Below, piece after piece: positions 47,645 through 58,449 of a DNA stretch of 64,000 nt. Each line of letters opens with the position of its first letter. The first letter of the stretch is position 1. The translations under genes and the position numbers were made by a program. Source of the DNA: Sphagnum magellanicum (Eukaryota > Streptophyta > Sphagnopsida > Sphagnales > Sphagnaceae); NCBI GenBank assembly GCA_021904315.1, contig CM038917.1, forward strand, positions 18,584,041 to 18,648,040, written 5' to 3'. The notes beneath the pieces are model-generated. The model saw only the letters and a program-made list of their open reading frames with translations, was not told the DNA's origin and searched no databases.

Positions 47645-48300
47645 ATTGCCCATTTCCAAAAAGGAAATTAGCAATCTAAGAACTTTGGGAAGAGAAAAAA
47701 AAAACTAACACTAAAAAGTAAACTAAATTGCTCATTTGGGAGCAAGCAAATAGCAATCTAAGAGCTTTAAAAGAAAACTTTAACACTAATTAAATAAAGT
47801 TGTCCATTTGATAGGACACAATTAGCAATGTAAGAGCTTTGAAATGAAAAGCTTGAGCTTTAAAAAAGAAACCTCAACACTAATTAAATGAAATTTTCCA
47901 TTTGAAAGGAGACAATTAGCAATCTAAGAGTCTTGTAAAAGCAAAACCTTACTCTAGTTAAGTTCACCCTAATTTCCTATACAAGGCATTTAACCATCTA
48001 TTAGATGTTTTTGAGATAAAAACCTAACCCTAATTAGCTTAACCCTAAATTGCCCATTTGAGGAGTCAATTAACATTCTAAAAAATCAAAGATTAGAAAA
48101 CAAACTCTAATTTAAAAACCCTAATCATTCTTTGGGATTTCTAACCTAACCCTGACTGCCCATTTGGGAGAAGGCAATTAACAATCTAGAACATCTAAGA
48201 TTAGCAAAGAAACTCTAATTATCAAACCCTAATCTTTCCTTGGGATTTCTAACCTAACCCTGACTGCCCATTTGAGAGAAGGCAATTAACAATCTAAATT
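47645..48300. repeat. degenerate tandem array, about 75-108 bp unit
   Basis: Copies near 47647, 47730, 47805, 47897, 48052, 48158 and 48266 share CCCATTTGGGAG-AGGCAATT followed by AGCAATCTAAGAGC and a CTAACCCTAATTA-like part. The last two complete copies are the most alike. The CCCTAA words again resemble telomere-type sequence. Confidence 0.75.
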
Positions 48301-48309
48301 ATCTAAGAT

Positions 48310-49280
48310 TAGCAAACAAACTCTAATTATCAAACCCTAACCTTTTGTTTGGGAGCATAAGATTTAATCCTTCAGATGTGGAAGGAATTTCATCATTTTA
48401 CTGAAGGATTAAACAGAATCGCCTAGTCGAGAATCTGGGAAGAAGAATTATCAGATTCGATCTGGAAAATAATCATGTCGCAGAAGATTTGGAGAGATCT
48501 CGAGTCTAAAGAAGGAAAGTGCGGAGTCAGAGAGAAAAATCCCATTTGCAAACAGAAAAAGAAGGAAAAAACATTTGCAACAAAATGAAAAGCATGCAAG
48601 CATGCGAAGAATTCAATTCCGACATTGCAGGATGAGCAGCAGAAGCGGCAATTCGATCTCGAGATCAGGTTTATGTCTGTCTGTCCGTCAGATTTGGATC
48701 TCAAGAAGCTGGAAATTTGTCTGCTCGAATCCCAAATTTTGTAATTTTGTTTTCTATCAGAATTGAATCTCATGAAGGAAATTTGTCAAGCAGGAGTTTC
48801 AATCCCAAAGCCTTGCAATTGCTTTTTCACCTCATGTACGCAAGCTGCTGTGTCGACAAGCAATTGGAGATCTCAGAATTCGGACATTGGATCAGCAGCG
48901 GAGGCAGGGTATTGGGGTTTAGGGTTTAGCAGCAGCAGCAGAGGCGGGGTTCTAGGATTCTAGGGTAGCGGAAGTAGCAGATGCAGGGTGTTGTTTCGAT
49001 TTAGCAGAGGCAGAAGCAGAACAGGGTTTTAGGGTTTAGCGGCAGCAGAAGCAGGGTTTTAGGAATGAGGGCTTAGCAGCAGCAGTTCGATCTTCATCTG
49101 TCGGATTTGGTGGTACAAGAAGGAGCCGATGAAATTCTGGAGCTTGATGACGCGAGCAATCTTCAAGTGCAGGGATGACACGAGACGAGCTGATGATGAT
49201 GATGAGGAGGAGGAGGAGGAGGAGGAGGAGGAGTTGTTTCAAGATTTGATCGTGGTTTTGCAGTGAAGGGTGTTTGAAGC
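48310..49280 (-). other. 3' flank of AMT2 gene B with telomere-like and CAG-rich repeats
   Basis: From about 48400 the DNA becomes less AT-rich, which may mark the transcribed 3' region of the minus-strand gene or an unrelated transcript. Between 48895 and 49085, GGGTTTTAGGGTTTAGC and CAGCAGCAGAGGC-like words alternate four to five times. Open frames on both strands here are short and unrecognised. Confidence 0.4.
49205..49233. repeat. GAG/AGG trinucleotide microsatellite
   Basis: About nine AGG units just past the stop codon of AMT2 gene B, probably in its 3' untranslated region (CCT on the transcribed strand). Confidence 0.85.
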
Positions 49281-51143
49281 TTATAGATCTACTGCAGGTG
49301 CAGGTGCAGGAGGAGTGCGAGCGGTGGGACCAAGATTCAAGCTGTTGAGGCTGTCGAGGCCATGCCGGGTATCATCGTACTCAGAGGTGCCATGTTTGGT
49401 GATGTCGTATTTCTCGCCATCGCCCCAGAGAGCATAAGCTTCCTCTCCATGCACAGCGTCGTCACCGACGATGAGATTCTCCTCCGACATGCGCAAGGGG
49501 ACGATGAGACGGACGATGTTGAGGATGATGCTGGTGACAGCCAAGTTCCAACCGATGATGAAGAGGGCACCCACTAGTTGCTTGGCAAACTGCCTGCCGC
49601 CTACATGACCACCGTAGAACGCTCCTTGCTCGTTGGAGCGTGCCACGAAGTAGTTGGCCAGATGCGGCTCCGCAAACAAACCTGTCAGAATGCCACCCAA
49701 GAACCCAGCAACGGCGTGCGTATGGAAGACTCCAAGCGTGTCGTCCACCTGCTGCAACACCCAAGAACGTTTGTGGAAGATCATCATGGTGTACCATGGG
49801 ATACAGCCGGCACAAATCCCCATGATCATCGCCGCCCATCCCTGCACTACACCTGCACAGCAACAAGATGAATCCCAACACTCCCCAGATTCAGTCAAAC
49901 AGACACGAAGAATCATCTCCTCACATGTTGCTGCAGGGAGCTTGAAAACAAGAGCAGCAGATTCAGAACATTATGACAGTCTTGGTGCTGAAACTGGATC
50001 TTGTGCAGCAGCAGCAGTTTGGAGCTGGGCTGGGAGCTGCGAAGAATCTGGGTTCCATCTTACCAGCAGCAGGAGTGATGACGACGAGGCCTGTGATCAT
50101 GCCTTGCACGGCACCGATGACGGATGGCTTGCCGAAGAAGATGACGTCCAGTAAGGTCCACACCAGGAGGCTCATGGCAGCGCAAATGTTGGTGTTGATG
50201 ACAGCGATGGAGGAATCGATGTTGGCAGAGTATGGGTCTCCTCCGTTGAATCCAGCCCACCCCAACCATAGTAGCCCTGCTCCTGTCAACATGAGCAACA
50301 CGTTGTTGGGTGGGAAACGCTCCCTGTCCTTCGTCAACCTAGGCCCAACCTGCCATAGCAACAGCATCCCAACAACAGCAACAACAACAACAGTCTCAGA
50401 ACAAAATTGCTGCAGTGCTGCAATGAGAAGAGATTCACTAGGAGATCGAGCTGCTGCTGCTGCGACAGCTTCCTGGTTTCAAAAGGAATTGGGTGTACCC
50501 AGTAAGCGGCGGTGAAGCCACCGACGCCGGCGGAGAGATGGATCACATAGCCGCCGGAGTAATCAATGACACCCCATTGGAACAGACAGCCGCCACCCCA
50601 CAAGGCGAAAGCGCCGATGGTATAGGAGAATGTCAGCCACAAGGGAACAAACAGCATCCAGGCAATGAAGTTCATACGACCCAGAAGGGAGCCAGCCAAG
50701 AGGATGAGACAGATGGCTGCGAAAACAAACTGGAAGTAGATCATAGTTGCCAAGGGATAGAACGGAGTTGCCATGGGTACGTCTACCGTCTGTGTTGCCG
50801 GCAACATTGCTTGTGCTTGCATGGTCTTGTAGCCCCATACTGTTCCCGCTTTGCCCCAGATGGGAATCAGCTTCTCCCCGAACGACATTTTGTAGGCCCA
50901 GATCACCCAACAGATCAAAACCGCCGCAAAAGCATAGAATGCCATGAATGCCGAGTTGACTGCCCATTTCTTCTTCACTATGCTGCCGTAAAGGATCACC
51001 AGCCCTGGTACCGATTGCATTCCCACCAGAGTGGCTGCTGTCATCTGCCATGCATTGTCTCCCTTGTTCAGCCAGTCCGGTAGCGTCCCTCCGGTGTTGT
51101 TGTACGCCGATGGCACTTGCCCTCCAGGTGTGGCGTCCGCCAT
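49281..51143 (-). CDS. AMT2: AMT2-type ammonium transporter, gene B (three exons)
   Basis: Paralogue of the ammonium transporter at 32,979-35,224, same strand. Exons on the minus strand: 51143-50499, 50349-50064 and 49852-49281 (645, 286 and 572 nt; 500 residues). The introns sit at exactly the same positions and phases as in gene A but are shorter (149 and 211 nt); donors are TGG|GTACAC and CTG|GTAAGA, acceptors CAG|GTTGGG and CAG|GTGTAG. Asp194, pore His202 and His356, FNGG and FFGKPS are all present, so it should be functional. The start MADATPGG is set by the in-frame ATG and by alignment with gene A. The C-terminal tail after the shared [15 protein letters not shown] is longer and ends in a proline/alanine-rich stretch unlike that of gene A, so regulation by the tail may differ. 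Exon 1 DNA is closer to gene A than exon 3 is. Confidence 0.95.
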
Positions 51144-52060
51144 GATCGCTGCTGCTGCTGCTGCAAAACTACTTGAAGTCTGATGTTGTTGCTGCCCTCC
51201 TTACAGTGCTGGTCAAAGCTGCAGCAGTTGTTGCAGGAATTTGAGGATCAGCTGCTGCTGCTGCTGCTGCTGCTGCAACAGAAACAGAAATTCCACCTCA
51301 AGATGATCCTATGACAAGCAGCAATCATCCCACACCTAGCAAATAATTCTTTACACTCACGACTGAACAACTTTTATTCTTCACAACGACGACAACAACA
51401 ACATGCAGAGTGGGAGAGCTTCTTCACAAGTCCAGATGAAAACCAAAATTGGCGAATGACGAGAAAGACTTTTTCATGCAGAAATTCCTCAGATTTATCA
51501 TGATCAGCTACTGATTCCTGTGCCAAAAATTTCTTAAAACTCTAATTTTTTTTTCTCTCTTACGCATGGGATTCAACGACACTTGAGCTTGCTAGCAAAT
51601 GTTTGCACAAAAGGATGAATTCCCCCTGCGCTGCAAAGCCAACGTCTGCAGCCTAAGCTGATGCAAATTCTCAACATCTGCACTTCCGGATCATGGATGA
51701 TCACGATCGAGCTGAGGAGAGGATCTCTAGTAGCTCTAGTGGTACTGGACTAAAGACAGAGTCTTGATCTGGATTCTGTACCTGACTGGAGTTTCAGTGC
51801 AGCTCCAAAGGAATCCCAGATTCTGGAAACTCTTGCTCCAACAACAACAACAACAGAATTTCTGTGAATTCTAGTTCGTGCGGACGCGGGCTCCTCTTCT
51901 GCATCTGATTCTTCTTCTCCTTCTCCTCCTCCTTCTTCTTCTTTGTTTCTCAGCGGGGGGCATTTAAGATTCGGAATCCGAAACAGAATCAAGGGGAGCA
52001 GAAAAAGAATACACGCTTTTTGTCGGGTCCCGTACATTCATCCGGAGCGTTGCCGTACGT
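51144..52060 (-). other. 5' leader/promoter region of AMT2 gene B
   Basis: Less AT-rich DNA with CTG runs (51148-51163 and 51250-51276, CAG on the transcribed strand), CAA runs near 51840 and a CTT-rich part near 51900-51940. It ends in a CpG-bearing stretch near 52020-52060, beyond which AT-rich DNA resumes. It looks like a long plant leader plus core promoter; the start site is not determined. Confidence 0.45.
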
Positions 52061-53120
52061 ACCTTGTTGTTTATTCCGTCTCCGATTTTCCAGGATGATT
52101 CTCCTGGAACCGCCTCCTATTGGTCCGACCAAGATTTCATCCGTTCAATCGTTCATGTTCTGTCCATTCGATTAGAAATTTAGGTACCATTTGGCTCTCT
52201 TATTCATCCTTTTCTCTTTTTTTCATTCGTTGATTCCAATCGAACTATTATTTACCTTTCTGTTAATAATAATAATAATAATATATTAAAATCTTCATGC
52301 TCGAATTTCATCCATAAAAAAATTCAACTACCCTATTCGTGTTAGCATTTCATCCATGCAATACTTTACAACTCCTCATATTTGCATTCATCCCAAAAAC
52401 TATTCATTAATTTCATTATTTTGCATTCATTCAACAACTATTCATTAATTTCACCTCTTTGATGCAACCAGGTACGTAGTAGGTGGGGTGGGGAAAAGGT
52501 TTGCCCAAGGCCCCAAGCAGCCTTTTTATATATAGCCAAAAAAGCGAAATTAAAAAACATTAAAAGTGCCAAAGTCAAGTTTTTAAAATGCTTTTCAATA
52601 GTCAAAATTGGACCAAAATTTAATGAAAATCTACAGATCTATTTTTAGGGATTGTTCAAGTGGATAGCCAAAGATAGCCATATAGCCATGTCTAGTTTCT
52701 GTATATAGCTTTTAAACAAATTTGGCTAAAACTTCATGTGGATGATCACCACTTTGGCTACATCACAAATTTGACAAGAAAAACATTCGAGCACCAAAGG
52801 GGAAATAAAATTAAATAAAAATATTTTAAAATATTTTTTTATTAAGTAAAATACTTCTTTAAATAATTTTTTTAATTTTGTGGTCTAAATTAGTGTTGTG
52901 TATGGGTGGTGTCCTTTTTAGAACCCTCTTCGTTTTATGTTTTTTTTTTTCACCCTCTTTTTGACTAATTTTTTTAACTAAAAAAAGATCCTTGGCTACC
53001 TACCCACCTACTTCCTTGGAAAGACCATCCAATTTTAGTCAATTAGTCGTGTAAAGAAAGGAAGTACTTATTTTTAGGGTTTGGTTGGCTTTATGTGTTT
53101 GTTTGGTCCCACACATTTTC
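52061..53120. other. AT-rich intergenic region, no gene seen
   Basis: Short TAA/ATA runs, CATTCATCC words, and near 52640-52740 several AGCCAAA/ATAGCCA words like those at 23.15-23.28 kb. There are no family-like frames. Confidence 0.5.
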
Positions 53121-53124
53121 CGGA

Positions 53125-53630
53125 ATGTTCACCAAGTGTTGTTATTGTGAACTCTGAGTTCATTTTTTTGGGGTTCAAAAGACCCAAAAAGTCAAATAAG
53201 AAATATTATTTCTTATTTCTTATTTCTTATTTTAGTTCTTTGTTCACCAAGTGTTTTTGTGAACTTTAAGTTGGGAATTTCATGGAACATTTTTCTTATT
53301 TTAATTGTTATGAACACAAGGTTTTTTTTTTTTTTGTGAACTCTAAGTTCGTTTTTGGGAACTTCATGGAACCGGTTTTTTTTTTTTTTTTAATTTCACC
53401 ATAAGGTGTTATTGTGAACTCTGAGTTCAATTTTTGGGAACTTCATGGAACATTTTTTTTTATAAAAAGATTTGTTCATCACTAAAATGTGTTCTTGTGT
53501 GAACGTTGAGTTCAATTTTTGGGAACTTCATGGAACATTTTTTTTTTTAAAACATTTGTTCATCACTAAAATGTGTTATTGTGAATGTTGAGTTTCAATT
53601 TTTGGGAACTTCATGGAACATTTTGGAATT
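53125..53630. repeat. degenerate tandem array, about 77-110 bp unit
   Basis: Six copies share GTGAACTCTGAGTTCAATTT, TTGGGAACTTCATGGAACAT and a T-rich spacer followed by TTGTTCATCACTAAAATGTG. GTGAAC-like words fall near 53147, 53258, 53337, 53414, 53503 and 53581. A TTATTTC run lies inside at about 53205-53235. Confidence 0.8.
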
Positions 53631-54161
53631 TAAACCCATTATTATTGTGGGTTTGAACTTTGAACTTTGCCATAAGGAGCAAAGCTAATTATTATTACTC
53701 AATTAAGTTGTGCTTATTTCAACTCCTTTAAGTTTTTTTGTTCCTTTCCATACCAATACCACTTTCTTCAAAAACTCTTAGCCTCGACCAAATCACCCCC
53801 ACCCATTTATTTCAACTCTAGCACCCAAGCTCCAAGAAGCCCTTGATTCTAAGTTAATAATAACAACACAAGCATCATCTTTTTTTTAAATGGATTCTCA
53901 TGCATCACATTTGGTTGGTCCATTACCCAAAAATATTGGGGGTTGTGAGGGCCAGATATTCCCACCTAGGCTATTTTTTTGTCTACAACAAGTTTTTAGA
54001 GGGTCTTTAGGGTATTAATAACCTAATTCCCCACCCACCCTTTCTTCCCATCATTTCATATTTTGTCTCTTGAGGAACCTATTTTTATCCATCTTTTGTT
54101 TTTTCCCTTGTATTATAGGAATGGTGAGGAGGGTTGAGGAGCTGGGTTTTTATTTTCCCCT

Positions 54162-54188
54162 TTTCTTTCTTTCTTTCTTTCTTTCTTT
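54162..54188. repeat. TTTC tetranucleotide microsatellite
   Basis: About six TTTC units in intergenic DNA. A run of C near 54283-54293 follows. Confidence 0.8.
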
Positions 54189-54397
54189 AGTGCTATCCCT
54201 TTTGGACTAGAAGATGAGTTCCAATATAAGAGATCATCGAGTAGTTCCAAAATCCAAATGCCATTTTCTAAGAGTCCCCTCCCCCCCCCCCCTTAATGCT
54301 ATAGGAAAATAAAAATTGTTAGGTGAATATTTTTTCCAAAGACGAATTTTCGCATTTTAGTGAATTTTTTTTCAGAGCAGAATAAATAAAACCTAAA

Positions 54398-54640
54398 TGG
54401 AAGAAATTGTGGCTGAAAAATCCCAGTTCTTTTGGGGGCAAAAAAAAAGGAAGAAATTGTGGTTGAAAAATCCCAATTCTTTTGGGGACAAAAAAAAAGG
54501 AGAAAATTGTCAGATGATGGTTGAAAAAACCTAATTCTTTGGGGGGGGGGGGTTGTGTGTGGAAGGGAAGAAAATTTCGTTGGAAAATCCCAATTCTTTT
54601 TGGGGAAAAAACAAAAGGAGGAAACTTCAGGTGATGATGA
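54398..54640. repeat. tandem array, about 50-66 bp unit
   Basis: Four copies share GGAAGAAATTGTGGTTG, AAAAATCCCAATTC and TTTTGGGGACAAAAAAA. The third copy contains a 13-base G run near 54540-54552. Minus-strand frames here (FFPQKNWDF-like peptides) come from the repeat. Confidence 0.8.
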
Positions 54641-55009
54641 TGCAATTGGGTTTTCGGGGTTAAAAATTACACCCAATTAATTCGTTCATTCACTCACCCA
54701 CTCAACAACTTGCAGTTGAAAAGGGGTTGCCAAGCTGCCTTACCCAAAAAAAGAACCACAAAATAATATTCACCCAAACAATTTCGAAATCCCTTTTTTT
54801 GGACACAAATCAACCAAAAAAAGAGGGAGGGGTGGGTGGTGTCCACATATGACAAAAATCTTGCCATCTTTTTACCTACCTAACCTCAAACCTGGAATAG
54901 AGGCACCCAGAGCGGCCTAGTTCCTTGGGGAAAGGCCAATTGGCCCCTGTACTGTGGGAAGCGGCTGCTCGGTATATTTGCTTTGGCAAAAATAATTAGA
55001 AAAAAAAGA

Positions 55010-55045
55010 GGGGGGGGGGGGAAGGGGGGGGGGGAAGGGGGGGGG
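55010..55045 (+). repeat. three adjacent G tracts (possible G-quadruplex)
   Basis: G runs of 12, 11 and 9 bases at 55010-55021, 55024-55034 and 55037-55045, separated only by AA. Runs this long can fold into intra- or intermolecular G-quadruplexes. No gene is adjacent. Confidence 0.8.
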
Positions 55046-55049
55046 CCCA

Positions 55050-57880
55050 AACTTATATCATTTTTTCCATCTCTTGACAGCACTAAACGTTCTAAAAATA
55101 AATAATTAAACGGCTTTCTTGCATCATTAACAACTTACCCATTTTGGGTATTTAAGAGTGTGGGTTAAGGAAATTAAAAGCCACCCTTGAGGACAAAAAC
55201 ATCGAGATTGATGTAAAGCACTCTGAGAAATTCCCTAGTTAGTTAGTAGTGTATTTGGTGTTCCCAAGCCCCCAAAATGTTGAAGAAACAAATTCTCTAT
55301 TGGACATTTTTTTTGGGTATATATTTCCCCAAATGTGGGGGGTAGCTAACACCACATCCTAGGCCCCTTATTTTGGGAATGCCCCCCCCAACACACAGGT
55401 CTTTAGTCCACACAAGACTTTCAGAAGAAAGAAAGAGCGAGAGAGGAGAAGAGAATGGTGGACACAAAAAATAAAAATAAATAAAAATTAACACTATGAG
55501 TGAATGAATCACAAACTGATTATTTATATAATGAATCCCTTTAATTTGGGGGAATTGGGGGAAGGGGAAGGACCCAATTTAGGGACTCCTAATTTGGAAG
55601 GGACCCAATTTAGGAACTCCTAATTTGGAGACTCTCCTTCTTCCTTGGTGTGAACATGCGCCATAAGAATTGGAGGACTCAAGCTATAGTTGTTGGAGTG
55701 CGTGCTTTGGCACAAATGTGGGAACAACAAAGAACCTTTTGCCTATATTTTGGGATATATATAGTGTGGGATTAATTAGATATATATCCCTAAATTTCCC
55801 TATAAATGAAGACACTCCTGCCTCCACAATTAACTAATGATATCCAATTAAACATGAAAATTTACATCTATTTTATTTCAATTTATTTTCTCTTTATTTT
55901 TTCACCTAATATTTCCATTGATATAATATATTGAGTGCTTTTCAAACATCCAGCTTTGTTGGCATTATGTTTTTTAAAATTGCAGGTTCTCAGATTTTAT
56001 TACTTTAATCTGTAATTAGAAATAATTATAACAACCTATGCAGTGAGAACTTGATTATGATCAAATTTTACAACATGATACTAATTCATTAAAATTGGAC
56101 TCTGGTTGAAATTTGAGAAACCATCAACTTCTATCAAACTATAATTTTTGACATGGTTATAAATCCGTGTCAAAAATCGAAAGCCTTAACCATAGTTGCA
56201 TTTCAAAATGTGATTTTTTTGTGTACGTGTTTTCAATGTCAATGAAATAACCAAGTAAAAGGGCAGGCCACAGAACTTCATTTTATATAAGAATCAATAA
56301 AACAAATCGCCAAAATCCTCAAATCCCGAACTAAATGAATTGATAAATTTAGAAGCAAAACTTTCAAGGGAAAGCAAAACTTTTTTTTAAAAATTGATTC
56401 TGGTAAATGGGAAATTAAGTGGCAAATCAATAACTTAGTTGTGAATGTTAAACCCTAGGGTAACCGCACTAACCATCAAACACCCACCCATCAACAAACA
56501 TTTGATTCATGAACATAAGATCCCATGACCAATCACCCTCCATTGATCGAACCATGACCGTTAACCAAACACCTGGTGGAAAAAAATTTGCTTCGGCCTT
56601 TCAAAATATTTCCATTTAAAATGTTGTATATGTGTTTCATGGATGTGAGACATAATACTATTCATTCGAATATAGTGTTTGTGAATAAACATAAAATTAG
56701 TGTTAGGGTTAGAGTTGTCACACTCCAAAACACAAAAATCCTCACAAATTTTAGAATATTTCAACCCATGGGATGTTTAAGTGTTTGGTGAAAAGTACCA
56801 TATAGGATAAATTTGTAGTTCATTATGCAATGTCAATTTGATAATGGGCTTTTAGTTGTTTTAATACAATGCACATACAATGACATAGATATGAAAAAAT
56901 TATGTACGTGTGGGGTTTTAAGTGGTTGATTAAAGGTGTGAAAAAAGACAGATTTACAAATCTTTTAAGTTATAATGTCATATAAATTGTTTAGGGATGG
57001 GAGGTGATCTATTACACTCAAAGGGTGTAACATTATCATAAAGGATGTAAGCCCTAACTAACTTGCAAAATTAGTCTCTGGGATGCAAGGAACGTTTATA
57101 TTCTTTGCAAAAATTCAACCAAAAATCAAAGGACACTTTGTAAGCTTGGGATATTGCAAAAATTTGTGATGAACCTAAAAAGCATCAAAAGATCTTTAAA
57201 CTTGTACAATTTCCCACCCAAACCTAAGCATCACAATTGCACCAAATACATATAAAACTACACAAGTCCTACTTGAGTGGACATGCACTCCTCTCAATTA
57301 GGAAGAAACATGTGCACTATACTAAAATCTATGTTAAAGGAGTTCCAAAAACTTTTTAAGCATTTTAATACCTAATGCAAGGAGGTTGAAACCAATAGCA
57401 AAAGAGACCAATGTAGATGTGAAAATAAAAGCAATGAATGATAAGTGAAAAATTCAAAGATTATTGCAAAAAGCCACAATCAAAAAGTTTAGCAAGAAAG
57501 TTAAGATAGAATGTTCAAAAGTACTAACAAAAGATACCAACAAAAGAGTTAAAATAAAGGAGAAGTCTAATCGGTGCAAAATTGAAGAAACAAATATTTG
57601 TTACAAGGAAAAGTATGTTAAGTTCTTATTCTATTATTGAATAGCCAAACATGTAGTCACGTAAGCAAGAAACAATGCAAGACAAATTGGTTGTCACAAA
57701 TTTTAACATGTTTTAGCCTTTCATAGCTTGAAGTTCACACTTGCCAACTACATAGCAACACAAACCAAAATTTCAAATGGGAAGATTTTGCAAATCTCTT
57801 CCATCTTATTGATACTACATGTGTGACATCGAAACATGTCTTAACCTAATTAACTTTTTGTATTCTTGGTTTGTTTTCAA
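55050..57880. other. AT-rich intergenic region, no supported gene
   Basis: There is a short direct repeat of GGACCCAATTTAGG plus ACTCCTAATTTGGA near 55570-55632. Otherwise it is AT-rich, with short frames on both strands (for example 56561-56791) that look like chance. Confidence 0.5.
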
Positions 57881-58091
57881 AAACAATAAAAGAATACCTC
57901 TTATGGGTCAAAAGAAAGTAGGCCCTATCTTTTGAAGATTAAGGCCAAGAAGAGGTGGTGCAACATGATGTTCAATGTGCTTTGTATGAGAAGGAATTAC
58001 ATGCTAGACAAAACAAGCATCAACAAAAAGAATATCCCCCCTTCCCTACTCTAACAATAATTTTAAAAAAAATAAGAAACATGATTGGAGC

Positions 58092-58440
58092 TTGTTGCTT
58101 GCTTTAGAGGCAAATGGATATGAACAACTTGAAGAGGCCATGGATGTAATAAAAAGAGGGGTGACTTCCACAAGGAAAGTTAATAGGCATTGGAACATAT
58201 CAATCTTATCATTGTTTGACCATCTAAATGGCAAGACTAGGTGCGAGAAAATTGGCCCAATTAGGTGTGTTAACATAGGAAGAAGGTGTTGTTGTTTAGA
58301 CTTTAAACATGCAAAAACATGGATTACCTATATGATTATAACAACTCGTGTTCAAGGTGGGAGAACTCATTCAAGGCCAATGCACACCATTTTGAGATAA
58401 TCTACCAAGGAATTCTTGGTGATGTTAATTCAAGCACATG
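58092..58440 (+). pseudogene. decayed pogo/Tigger-like transposase fragment (psq helix-turn-helix)
   Basis: The frame at 58092-58400 reads YEQLEEAMDVIKRG, STRKVNRHWNI and LFDHLNGKTRCEKIGP, the pattern of a psq-type helix-turn-helix as in pogo/Tigger (CENP-B-like) transposases. Straight after, from about 58263, the family pattern carries on in the neighbouring frame (VLT, stop, EEGVVV, stop, TLNMQKHGLPI). So there is at least one frameshift and two stop codons. No DDE catalytic core is seen downstream. It is a relic of a cut-and-paste DNA transposon and not an active gene. The family call is from motif pattern only. Confidence 0.6.
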
Positions 58441-58449
58441 CATCCAAAA

